DNA of 64,000 bases from assembly GCA_964057225.1 (NCBI GenBank), contig OZ059894.1, forward strand, positions 1,674,001 through 1,738,000, given 5' to 3'. A program made the position numbers and the translations under genes. A model generated the notes under the pieces. That model worked only from the letters and a program-made list of their open reading frames with translations. It had not been told where the DNA came from and ran no database searches. Origin of the DNA: Auanema rhodensis (taxonomy: Eukaryota > Nematoda > Chromadorea > Rhabditida > Rhabditidae). Positions 25,101 to 37,557 of this stretch are shown in pieces. How positions within the stretch are numbered: position 1 is the first letter of the stretch; each line of letters begins with the position of its first letter.

Positions 25101-25974
25101 TATGTTGAGTTTCCATGTACACTCAACATTGCTTCCAAAAACATTTTGACAAAAATTTTTTCGAAAAATTTCAAAATAATTTAGCAGAAAGTAGATGTTT
25201 TTAGATTCCTTTTTTCAAGGCAAAGACGATGGACAATGTTATTCAACGAAAAAATTAATTCTTCAGGGAGAAAATCGAGGATATAAGTGTTAACTTATAT
25301 CAGTTGATATCTCGGTGCATTTTTAAGCTAGCGCAAATCTGATAACACAGATCGACGCAGCTTGAAAATCCGCATCGAATGCACTATACTACATTGAGGA
25401 ACGCTTAATACAAAAATTAGTTATGATCGTTTGAAAAATGATGCATTAGTGTATGTTGAGTTTCCATGTACACTCAACATAGCTTCCAAAAACATTTTGA
25501 CAAAAATTTTTTCGAAAAATTTCAGAATAATTTAGCAAAAAGTAGATGTTTTTAGATTCCTTTTTTCAAGGCAAAGACGATGGACAATGTTATTCAACGA
25601 AAAAATTAATTCTTCAGGGTGAAAATCGAGGATATAAGTGTGAACTTATATCAGTTGATATCTCGGTGCATTTTTAAGCTAGCGCAAATCTGATAACACA
25701 GATCGACGCAGCTTGAAATTCCGCATCGAATGCACTATACTACTTTGAGAAACGCTTAATACAAAAATTAGTTATGATCGTTTGAAAAATGATGCATTAG
25801 TGTATGTTGAGTTTCCATGTACACTCAACATAGCTTCCAAAAACATTTTGACAAAAATTTTTTCGAAAAATTTCAAAATAATTTAGCAAAAAGTAGATGT
25901 TTTTAGATTCCTTTTTTCAAGGCAAAGACGATGGACAATGTTATTCAACGAAAAAATTAATTCTTCAGGGTGAA
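22114..25974. repeat. First appearance of the C-D-A/B monomer order (M64-M74)
   Basis: M65-M66 give the first GGGAGAA (A at unit position 348) followed by a GTTAAC unit (type D), at 22811-22850. M69 (C), M70 (D), M71 (A) and M72 (B-like 5' end with C-like 3' end), M73 (D) and M74 (E, GAAATTCC) repeat the theme. M67 is highly variant: AAAAATGAG, a longer T-run, GCGAAGACG and GATCGAC. M68 has ATATACGTG. Confidence 0.6.
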
Positions 25975-28080
25975 AATCGAGGATATAAGTGTGAACTTAT
26001 ATCAGTTGATATCTCGGTGCATTTTTAAGCTAGCGCAAATCTGATAACACAGATCGACGCAGCTTGAAAATCCGCATCGAATGCACTATACTACTTTGAG
26101 AAACGCTTAATACAAAAATTAGTTATGATCGTTTGAAAAATGATGCATTAGTGTATGTTGAGTTTCCATGTACACTCAACATAGCTTCCAAAAACATTTT
26201 GACAAAAATTTTTTCGAAAAATTTCAAAATAGTTTAGCAAAAAGTAGATGTTTTTAGATTCCTTTTTTCAAGGCAAAGACGATGGACAATGTTATTCAAC
26301 GAAAAAATTAATTCTTCAGGGTGAAAATCGAGGATATAAGTGTGAACTTATATCAGTTGATATCTCGGTGCATTTTTAAGCTAGCGCAAATCTGATAACA
26401 CAGATCGACGCAGCTTAAAAATCCTCATCGAATGCACTATACTACATTGAGGAACGCTTAATACAAAAATTAGTTATGATCGTTTGAAAAATGATGCATT
26501 AGTGTATGTTGAGTTTCCATGTACACTCAACATTGCTTCCAAAAACATTTTGACAAAAATTTTTTCGAAAAATTTCAAAATAATTTAGCAGAAAGTAGAT
26601 GTTTTTAGATTCCTTTTTTCAAGGCAAAGACGATGGACAATGTTATTCAACGAAAAAATTAATTCTTCAGGGTGAAAATCGAGGATATAAGTGTTAACTT
26701 ATACCAGTTGATATCTCGGTGCATTTTTAAGCTAGCGCAAATCTGATAACACAGATCGACGCAGCTTGAAAATCCGCATCGAATGCACTATACTACATTG
26801 AGGAACGCTTAATACAAAAATTAGTTATGATCGTTTGAAAAATGATGCATTAGTGTATGTTGAGTTTCCATGTACACTCAACATAGCTTCCAAAAACATT
26901 TTGACAAAAATTTTTTCGAAAAATTTCAGAATAATTTAGCAAAAAGTAGATGTTTTTAGATTCCTTTTTTCAAGGCAAAGACGATGGACAATGTTATTCA
27001 ACGAAAAAATTAATTCTTCAGGGTGAAAATCGAGGATATAAGTGTGAACTTATATCAGTTGATATCTCGGTGCATTTTTAAGCTAGCGCAAATCTGATAA
27101 CACAGATCGACGCAGCTTGAAAATCCGCATCTAATGCACTATACTACTTTGAGAAACGCTTAATACAAAAATTAGTTATGATCGTTTGAAAAATGATGCA
27201 TTAGTGTATGTTGAGTTTCCATGTACACTCAACATAGCTTCCAAAAACATTTTGACAAAAATTTTTTCGAAAAATTTCAGAATAATTTAGCAAAAAGTAG
27301 ATGTTTTTAGATTCCTTTTTTCAAGGCAAAGACGATGGACAATGTTATTCAACGAAAAAATTAATTCTTCAGGGTGAAAATCGAGGATATAAGTGTTAAC
27401 TTATATCAGTTGATATCTCGGTGCATTTTTAAGCTAGCGCAAATCTGATAACACAGATCGACGCAGCTTAAAAATCCGCATCGAATGCACTATACTTCAT
27501 TGAGGAACGCTTAATACAAAAATTAGTTATGATCGTTTGAAAAATGATGCATTAGTGTATGTTGAGTTTCCATGTACACTCAACATAGCTTCCAAAAACA
27601 TTTTGACAAAAATTTTTTCGAAAAATTTCAAAATAATTTAGCAAAAAGTAGATGTTTTTAGATTCCTTTTTTCAAGGCAAAGACGATGGACAATGTTATT
27701 CAACGAAAAAATTAATTCTTCAGGGTGAAAATCGAGGATATAAGTGTGAACTTATATCAGTTGATATCTCGGTGCATTTTTAAGCTAGCGCAAATCTGAT
27801 AACACAGATCGACGCAGCTTAAAAATCCGCATCGAATGCACTATACTACATTGAGGAACGCTTAATACAAAAATTAGTTATGATCGTTTGAAAAATGATG
27901 CATTAGTGTATGTTGAGTTTCCATGTACACTCAACATTGCTTCCAAAAACATTTTGACAAAAATTTTTTCGAAAAATTTCAAAATAATTTAGCAGAAAGT
28001 AGATGTTTTTAGATTCCTTTTTTCAAGGCAAAGACGATGGACAATGTTATTCAACGAAAAAATTAATTCTTCAGGGAGAA
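25975..28080. repeat. 7371-bp-offset homologous segment, left copy (M75-M80)
   Basis: These six units match M96-M101 (33346-35451) exactly 21 units to the right. Rare shared marks prove the link: ATAGTTTAGC in M75/M96, ATCCTCATCG at 26421/33792 in M76/M97, and TATACCAGTTG in M77/M98 (ATACC at 26701 and 34072). M78/M99 are type A with CAGAATAA, M79/M100 combine T19 with ACTTCATTGAGG, and M80/M101 are type C. The shared singletons make independent origin unlikely. Confidence 0.75.
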
Positions 28081-30888
28081 AATCGAGGATATAAGTGTTA
28101 ACTTATATCAGTTGATATCTCGGTGCATTTTTAAGCTAGCGCAAATCTGATAACACAGATCGACGCAGCTTGAAAATCCGCATCGAATGCACTATACTAC
28201 ATTGAGGAACGCTTAATACAAAAATTAGTTATGATCGTTTGAAAAATGATGCATTAGTGTATGTTGAGTTTCCATGTACACTCAACATAGCTTCCAAAAA
28301 CATTTTGACAAAAATTTTTTCGAAAAATTTCAGAATAATTTAGCAAAAAGTAGATGTTTTTAGATTCCTTTTTTCAAGGCAAAGACGATGGACAATGTTA
28401 TTCAACGAAAAAATTAATTCTTCAGGGTGAAAATCGAGGATATAAGTGTGAACTTATATCAGTTGATATCTCGGTGCATTTTTAAGCTAGCGCAAATCTG
28501 ATAACACAGATCGACGCAGCTTGAAAATCCGCATCTAATGCACTATACTACTTTGAGAAACGCTTAATACAAAAATTAGTTATGATCGTTTGAAAAATGA
28601 TGCATTAGTGTATGTTGAGTTTCCATGTACACTCAACATTGCTTCCAAAAACATTTTGACAAAAATTTTTTCGAAAAATTTCAAAATAATTTAGCAAAAA
28701 GTAGATGTTTTTAGATTCCTTTTTTCAAGGCAAAGACGATGGACAATGTTATTCAACGAAAAAATTAATTCTTCAGGGTGAAAATCGAGGATATAAGTGT
28801 GAACTTATATCAGTTGATATCTCGGTGCATTTTTAAGCTAGCGCAAATCTGATAACACAGATCGACGCAGCTTGAAAATCCGCATCGAATGCACTATACT
28901 ACATTGAGGAACGCTTAATACAAAGATTAGTTATGATCGTTTGAAAAATGATGCATTAGTGTATGTTGAGTTTCCATGTACACTCAACATAGCTTCCAAA
29001 AACATTTTGACAAAAATTTTTTCGAAAAATTTCAGAATAATTTAGCAAAAAGTAGATGTTTTTAGATTCCTTTTTTCAAGGCAAAGACGATGGACAATGT
29101 TATTCAACGAAAAAATTAATTCTTCAGGGTGAAAATCGAGGATATAAGTGTGAACTTATATCAGTTGATATCTCGGTGCATTTTTAAGCTAGCGCAAATC
29201 TGATAACACAGATCGACGCAGCTTGAAATTCCGCATCGAATGCACTATACTACATTGAGGAACGCTTAATACAAAAATTAGTTATGATCGTTTGAAAAAT
29301 GATGCATTAGTGTATGTTGAGTTTCCATGTACACTCAACATAGCTTCCAAAAACATTTTGACAAAAATTTTTTCGAAAAATTTCAGAATAATTTAGCAAA
29401 AAGTAGATGTTTTTAGATTCCTTTTTTCAAGGCAAAGACGATGGACAATGTTATTCAACGAAAAAATTAATTCTTCAGGGTGAAAATCGAGGATATAAGT
29501 GTGAACTTATATCAGTTGATATCTCGGTGCATTTTTAAGCTAGCGCAAATCTGATAACACAGATCGACGCAGCTTGAAATTCCGCATCGAATGCACTATA
29601 CTACATTGAGGAACGCTTAATACAAAAATTAGTTATGATCGTTTGAAAAATGATGCATTAGTGTATGTTGAGTTTCCATGTACACTCAACATAGCTTCCA
29701 AAAACATTTTGACAAAAATTTTTTCGAAAAATTTCAGAATAATTTAGCAAAAAGTAGATGTTTTTAGATTCCTTTTTTCAAGGCAAAGACGATGGACAAT
29801 GTTATTCAACGAAAAAATTAATTCTTCAGGGTGAAAATCGAGGATATAAGTGTGAACTTATATCAGTTGATATCTCGGTGCATTTTTAAGCTAGCGCAAA
29901 TCTGATAACACAGATCGACGCAGCTTAAAAATCCGCATCGAATGCACTATACTACATTGAGGAACGCTTAATACAAAAATTAGTTATGATCGTTTGAAAA
30001 ATGATGCATTAGTGTATGTTGAGTTTCCATGTACACTCAACATAGCTTCCAAAAACATTTTGACAAAAATTTTTTCGAAAAATTTCAGAATAATTTAGCA
30101 AAAAGTAGATGTTTTTAGATTCCTTTTTTCAAGGCAAAGACGATGGACAATGTTATTCAACGAAAAAATTAATTCTTCAGGGTGAAAATCGAGGATATAA
30201 GTGTGAACTTATATCAGTTGATATCTCGGTGCATTTTTAAGCTAGCGCAAATCTGATAACACAGATCGACGCAGCTTGAAAATCCGCATCGAATGCACTA
30301 TACTACATTGAGGAACGCTTAATACAAAAATTAGTTATGATCGTTTGAAAAATGATGCATTAGTGTATGTTGAGTTTCCATGTACACTCAACATTGCTTC
30401 CAAAAACATTTTGACAAAAATTTTTTCGAAAAATTTCAAAATATTTTAGCAAAAAGTAGATGTTTTTAGATTCCTTTTTTCAAGGCAAAGACGATGGACA
30501 ATGTTATTCAACGAAAAAATTAATTCTTCAGGGTGAAAATCGAGGATATAAGTGTGAACTTATATCAGTTGATATCTCGGTGCATTTTTAAGCTAGCGCA
30601 AATCTGATAACACAGATCGACGCAGCTTGAAAATCCGCATCGAATGCACTATACTACTTTGAGAAACGCTTAATACAAAAATTAGTTATGATCGTTTGAA
30701 AAATGATGCATTAGTGTATGTTGAGTTTCCATGTACACTCAACATAGCTTCCAAAAACATTTTGACAAAAATTTTTTCGAAAAATTTCAGAATAATTTAG
30801 CAAAAAGTAGATGTTTTTAGATTCCTTTTTTCAAGGCAAAGACGATGGACAATGTTATTCAACGAAAAAATTAATTCTTCAGGGTGAA
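28081..30888. repeat. M81-M88, with a single-unit duplication M84/M85
   Basis: M81 is type D after GGGAGAA, M82 type A, M83 D-like with ACAAAGATT. M84 (29134-29484) and M85 (29485-29835) carry the same diagnostic states (T96, A121, G127, A209, G253) and look like a one-unit tandem duplication. M85-M87 match M107-M109 at 22 units (7722 bp), so M88 is an extra unit relative to the right copy, or one was lost there. Confidence 0.55.
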
Positions 30889-32292
30889 AATCGAGGATAT
30901 AAGTGTGAACTTATATCAGTTGATATCTCGGTGCATTTTTAAGCTAGCGCAAATCTGATAACACAGATCGACGCAGCTTACAAATCCGCATCGAATGCAC
31001 TATACTTCATTGAGGAACGCTTAATACAAAAATTAGTTATGATCGTTTGAAAAATGATGCATTAGTGTATGTTGAGTTTCCATGTACACTCAACATAGCT
31101 TCCAAAAACATTTTGACAAAAATTTTTTCGAGAAATTTCAAAATAATTTAGCAAAAAGTAGATGTTTTTAGATTCCTTTTTTCAAGGCAAAGACGATGGA
31201 CAATGTTATTCAACGAAAAAATTAATTCTTCAGGGTGAAAATCGAGGATATAAGTGTGAACTTATATCAGTTGATATCTCGGTGCATTTTTAAGCTAGCG
31301 CAAATCTGATAACACAGATCGACGCAGCTTAAAAATCCGCATCGAATGCAGTATACTACATTGAGGAACGCTTAATACAAAAATTAGTTATGATTGTTTG
31401 AAAAATGATGCATTAGTGTATGTTGAGTTTCCATGTACACTCAACATTGCTTCCAAAAACATTTTGACAAAAATTTTTTCGAAAAATTTCAAAATAATTT
31501 AGCAGAAAGTAGATGTTTTTAGATTCCTTTTTTCAAGGCAAAGACGATGGACAATGTTATTCAACGAAAAAATTAATTCTTCAGGGTGAAAATCGAGGAT
31601 ATAAGTGTTAACTTATATCAGTTGATATCTCGGTGCATTTTTAAGCTAGCGCAAATCTGATAACACAGATCGACGCAGCTTGAAAATCCGCATCGAATGC
31701 ACTATACTACATTGAGGAACGCTTAATACAAAAATTAGTTATGATCGTTTGAAAAATGATGCATTAGTGTATGTTGAGTTTCCATGTACACTCAACATAG
31801 CTTCCAAAAACATTTTGACAAAAATTTTTTCGAAAAATTTCAGAATAATTTAGCAAAAAGTAGATGTTTTTAGATTCCTTTTTTCAAGGCAAAGACGATG
31901 GACAATGTTATTCAACGAAAAAATTAATTCTTCAGGGTGAAAATCGAGGATATAAGTGTGAACTTATATCAGTTGATATCTCGGTGCATTTTTAAGCTAG
32001 CGCTAATCTGATAACACAGATCGACGCAGCTTGAAAATCCGCATCTAATGCACTATACTACTTTGAGAAACGCTTAATACAAAAATTAGTTATGATCGTT
32101 TGAAAAATGATGCATTAGTGTATGTTGAGTTTCCATGTACACTCAACATTGCTTCCAAAAACATTTTGACAAAAATTTTTTCGAAAAATTTCAAAATAAT
32201 TTAGCAGAAAGTAGATGTTTTTAGATTCCTTTTTTCAAGGCAAAGACGATGGACAATGTTATTCAACGAAAAAATTAATTCTTCAGGGAGAA
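30889..32292. repeat. Tetramer M89-M92, matched at M110-M113 and M116-M119
   Basis: Rare marks recur in order: CAGCTTACAAATCC with CGAGAAATTT (M89), GCAGTATACTAC with ATGATTGTTTG (M90), GTTAAC (M91), and GCGCTAATC with CATCTAATGC (M92). The same marks appear 7371 bp to the right (M110-M113) and a further 2106 bp on (M116-M119). M92 and M113 agree in their 5' part but differ after about unit position 209, which points to an exchange point inside the monomer. Confidence 0.75.
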
Positions 32293-33345
32293 AATCGAGG
32301 ATATAAGTGTTAACTTATATCAGTTGATATCTCGGTGCATTTTTAAGCTAGCGCAAATCTGATAACACAGATCGACGCAGCTTAAAAATCCGCATCGAAT
32401 GCACTATACTACATTGAGGAACGCTTAATACAAAAATTAGTTATGATCGTTTGAAAAATGATGCATTAGTGTATGTTGAGTTTCCATGTACACTCAACAT
32501 AGCTTCCAAAAACATTTTGACAAAAATTTTTTCGAAAAATTTCAGAATAATTTAGCAAAAAGTAGATGTTTTTAGATTCCTTTTTTCAAGGCAAAGACGA
32601 TGGACAATGTTATTCAACGAAAAAATTAATTCTTCAGGGTGAAAATCGAGGATATAAGTGTGAACTTATATCAGTTGATATCTCGGTGCATTTTTAAGCT
32701 AGCGCAAATCTGATAACACAGATCGACGCAGCTTGAAATTCCGCATCGAATGCACTATACTACATTGAGGAACGCTTAATACAAAAATTAGTTATGATCG
32801 TTTGAAAAATGATGCATTAGTGTATGTTGAGTTTCCATGTACACTCAACATAGCTTCCAAAAACATTTTGACAAAAATTTTTTCGAAAAATTTCAGAATA
32901 ATTTAGCAAAAAGTAGATGTTTTTAGATTCCTTTTTTCAAGGCAAAGACGATGGACAATGTTATTCAACGAAAAAATTAATTCTTCAGGGTGAAAATCGA
33001 GGATATAAGTGTGAACTTATATCAGTTGATATCTCGGTGCATTTTTAAGCTAGCGCAAATCTGATAACACAGATCGACGCAGCTTACAAATCCGCATCGA
33101 ATGCACTATACTTCAATGAGGAACGCTTAATACAAAAATTAGTTATGATCGTTTGAAAAATGATGCATTAGTGTATGTTGAGTTTCCATGTACACTCAAC
33201 ATAGCTTCCAAAAACATTTTGACAAAAATTTTTTCGAAAAATTTCAAAATAATTTAGCAAAAAGTAGATGTTTTTAGATTCCTTTTTTCAAGGCAAAGAC
33301 GATGGACAATGTTATTCAACGAAAAAATTAATTCTTCAGGGTGAA
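32293..33345. repeat. M93-M95, linking units
   Basis: M93 combines T19 with A92 and G253, M94 is type E with G253, and M95 has CAGCTTACAAATCC like M89 plus the private CTTCAATGAGG. They join the M89-M92 tetramer to the right copy of the 7371-bp-offset segment. No gene or insertion. Confidence 0.5.
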
Positions 33346-35451
33346 AATCGAGGATATAAGTGTGAACTTATATCAGTTGATATCTCGGTGCATTTTTAAG
33401 CTAGCGCAAATCTGATAACACAGATCGACGCAGCTTGAAAATCCGCATCGAATGCACTATACTACTTTGAGAAACGCTTAATACAAAAATTAGTTATGAT
33501 CGTTTGAAAAATGATGCATTAGTGTATGTTGAGTTTCCATGTACACTCAACATAGCTTCCAAAAACATTTTGACAAAAATTTTTTCGAAAAATTTCAAAA
33601 TAGTTTAGCAAAAAGTAGATGTTTTTAGATTCCTTTTTTCAAGGCAAAGACGATGGACAATGTTATTCAACGAAAAAATTAATTCTTCAGGGTGAAAATC
33701 GAGGATATAAGTGTGAACTTATATCAGTTGATATCTCGGTGCATTTTTAAGCTAGCGCAAATCTGATAACACAGATCGACGCAGCTTAAAAATCCTCATC
33801 GAATGCACTATACTACATTGAGGAACGCTTAATACAAAAATTAGTTATGATCGTTTGAAAAATGATGCATTAGTGTATGTTGAGTTTCCATGTACACTCA
33901 ACATTGCTTCCAAAAACATTTTGACAAAAATTTTTTCGAAAAATTTCAAAATAATTTAGCAGAAAGTAGATGTTTTTAGATTCCTTTTTTCAAGGAAAAG
34001 ACGATGGACAATGTTATTCAACGAAAAAATTAATTCTTCAGGGTGAAAATCGAGGATATAAGTGTTAACTTATACCAGTTGATATCTCGGTGCATTTTTA
34101 AGCTAGCGCAAATCTGATAACACAGATCGACGCAGCTTGAAAATCCGCATTGAATGCACTATACTACATTGAGGAACGCTTAATACAAAAATTAGTTATG
34201 ATCGTTTGAAAAATGAAGCATTAGTGTATGTTGAGTTTCCATGTACACTCAACATAGCTTCCAAAAACATTTTGACAAAAATTTTTTCGAAAAATTTCAG
34301 AATAATTTAGCAAAAAGTAGATGTTTTTAGATTCCTTTTTTCAAGGCAAAGACGATGGACAATGTTATTCAACGAAAAAATTAATTCTTCAGGGTGAAAA
34401 TCGAGGATATAAGTGTGAACTTATATCAGTTGATATCTCGGTGCATTTTTAAGCTAGCGCAAATCTGATAACACAGATCGACGCAGCTTGAAAATCCGCA
34501 TCTAATGCACTATACTACTTTGAGAAACGCTTAATACAAAAATTAGTTATGATCGTTTGAAAAATGATGCATTAGTGTATGTTGAGTTTCCATGTACACT
34601 CAACATAGCTTCCAAAAACATTTTGACAAAAATTTTTTCGAAAAATTTCAGAATAATTTAGCAAAAAGTAGATGTTTTTAGATTCCTTTTTTCAAGGCAA
34701 AGACGATGGACAATGTTATTCAACGAAAAAATTAATTCTTCAGGGTGAAAATCGAGGATATAAGTGTTAACTTATATCAGTTGATATCTCGGTGCATTTT
34801 TAAGCTAGCGCAAATCTGATAACACAGATCGACGCAGCTTAAAAATCCGCATCGAATGCACTATACTTCATTGAGGAACGCTTAATACAAAAATTAGTTA
34901 TGATCGTTTGAAAAATGATGCATTAGTGTATGTTGAGTTTCCATGTACACTCAACATAGCTTCCAAAAACATTTTGACAAAAATTTTTTCGAAAAATTTC
35001 AAAATAATTTAGCAAAAAGTAGATGTTTTTAGATTCCTTTTTTCAAGGCAAAGACGATGGACAATGTTATTCAACGAAAAAATTAATTCTTCAGGGTGAA
35101 AATCGAGGATATAAGTGTGAACTTATATCAGTTGATATCTCGGTGCATTTTTAAGCTAGCGCAAATCTGATAACACAGATCGACGCAGCTTAAAAATCCG
35201 CATCGAATGCACTATACTACATTGAGGAACGCTTAATACAAAAATTAGTTATGATCGTTTGAAAAATGATGCATTAGTGTATGTTGAGTTTCCATGTACA
35301 CTCAACATTGCTTCCAAAAACATTTTGACAAAAATTTTTTCAAAAAATTTCAAAATAATTTAGCAAAAAGTAGATGTTTTTAGATTCCTTTTTTCAAGGC
35401 AAAGACGATGGACAATGTTATTCATCGAAAAAATTAATTCTTCCGGGTGAA
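33346..35451. repeat. 7371-bp-offset homologous segment, right copy (M96-M101)
   Basis: This is the counterpart of 25975-28080. Changes acquired after separation are visible: AAGGAAAAGACG at the end of M97, CATTGAATGC and AATGAAGCATT in M98, and in M101 TTTTCAAAAAATTTC (palindrome centre lost), TTCATCGAAA and CTTCCGGG. M81, which follows the left copy, has no equivalent here: M102 matches M82. Confidence 0.7.
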
Positions 35452-37557
35452 AATCGAGGATATAAGTGTGAACTTATATCAGTTGATATCTCGGTGCATT
35501 TTTAAGCTAGCGCAAATCTGATAACACAGATCGACGCAGCTTGAAAATCCGCATCTAATGCACTATACTACTTTGAGAAACGCTTAATACAAAAATTAGT
35601 TATGATCGTTTGAAAAATGATGCATTAGTGTATGTTGAGTTTCCATGTACACTCAACATTGCTTCCAAAAACATTTTGACAAAAATTTTTTCGAAAAATT
35701 TCAAAATAATTTAGCAAAAAGTAGATGTTTTTAGATTCCTTTTTTCAAGGCAAAGACGATGGACAATGTTATTCAACGAAAAAATTAATTCTTCAGGGTG
35801 AAAATCGAGGATATAAGTGTGAACTTATATCAGTTGATATCTCGGTGCATTTTTAAGCTAGCGCAAATCTGATAACACAGATCGACGCAGCTTAAAAATC
35901 CGCATCGAATGCACTATACTTCATTGAGGAACGCTTAATACAAAAATTAGTTATGATCGTTTGAAAAATGATGCATTAGTGTATGTTGAGTTTCCATGTA
36001 CACTCAACATAGCTTCCAAAAACATTTTGACAAAAATTTTTTCGAAAAATTTCAAAATAATTTAGCAAAAAGTAGATGTTTTTAGATTCCTTTTTTCAAG
36101 GCAAAGACGATGGACAATGTTATTCAACGAAAAAATTAATTCTTCAGGGTGAAAATCGAGGATATAAGTGTGAACTTATATCAGTTGATATCTCGGTGCA
36201 TTTTTAAGCTAGCGCAAATCTGATAACACAGATCGACGCAGCTTAAAAATCCGCATCGAATGCACTATACTACATTGAGGAACGCTTAATACAAAAATTA
36301 GTTATGATCGTTTGAAAAATGATGCATTAGTGTATGTTGAGTTTCCATGTACACTCAACATTGCTTCCAAAAACATTTTGACAAAAATTTTTTCGAAAAA
36401 TTTCAAAATAATTTAGCAGAAAGTAGATGTTTTTAGATTCCTTTTTTCAAGGCAAAGACGATGGACAATGTTATTCAACGAAAAAATTAATTCTTCAGGG
36501 AGAAAATCGAGGATATAAGTGTTAACTTATATCAGTTGATATCTCGGTGCATTTTTAAGCTAGCGCAAATCTGATAACACAGATCGACGCAGCTTGAAAA
36601 TCCGCATCGAATGCACTATACTACATTGAGGAACGCTTAATACAAAAATTAGTTATGATCGTTTGAAAAATGATGCATTAGTGTATGTTGAGTTTCCATG
36701 TACACTCAACATAGCTTCCAAAAACATTTTGACAAAAATTTTTTCGAAAAATTTCAGAATAATTTAGCAAAAAGTAGATGTTTTTAGATTCCTTTTTTCA
36801 AGGCAAAGACGATGGACAATGTTATTCAACGAAAAAATTAATTCTTCAGGGTGAAAATCGAGGATATAAGTGTGAACTTATATCAGTTGATATCTCGGTG
36901 CATTTTTAAGCTAGCGCAAATCTGATAACACAGATCGACGCAGCTTGAAATTCCGCATCGAATGCACTATACTACTTTGAGAAACGCTTAATACAAAAAT
37001 TAGTTATGATCGTTTGAAAAATGATGCATTAGTGTATGTTGAGTTTCCATGTACACTCAACATAGCTTCCAAAAACATTTTGACAAAAATTTTTTCGAAA
37101 AATTTCAAAATAATTTAGCAAAAAGTAGATGTTTTTAGATTCCTTTTTTCAAGGCAAAGACGATGGACAATGTTATTCAACGAAAAAATTAATTCTTCAG
37201 GGTGAAAATCGAGGATATAAGTGTGAACTTATATCAGTTGATATCTCGGTGCATTTTTAAGCTAGCGCAAATCTGATAACACAGATCGACGCAGCTTGAA
37301 ATTCCGCATCGAATGCACTATACTACATTGAGGAACGCTCAATACAAAAATTAGTTATGATCGTTTGAAAAATGATGCATTAGTGTATGTTGAGTTTCCA
37401 TGTACACTCAACATAGCTTCCAAAAACATTTTGACAAAAATTTTTTCGAAAAATTTCAGAATAATTTAGCAAAAAGTAGATGTTTTTAGATTCCTTTTTT
37501 CAAGGCAAAGACGATGGACAATGTTATTCAACGAAAAAATTAATTCTTCAGGGTGAA
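35452..37557. repeat. M102-M107, type order A-B-C-D-E-E
   Basis: M102 is type A with CATTGC, M103 type B, M104 type C ending GGGAGAA, M105 type D, M106 and M107 type E. This is the fullest single run of the common right-block order. M106 has T121 and A127 in an otherwise E-type unit; M107 has GCTCAATAC (C134), seen again in M134 and M136. Confidence 0.55.
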
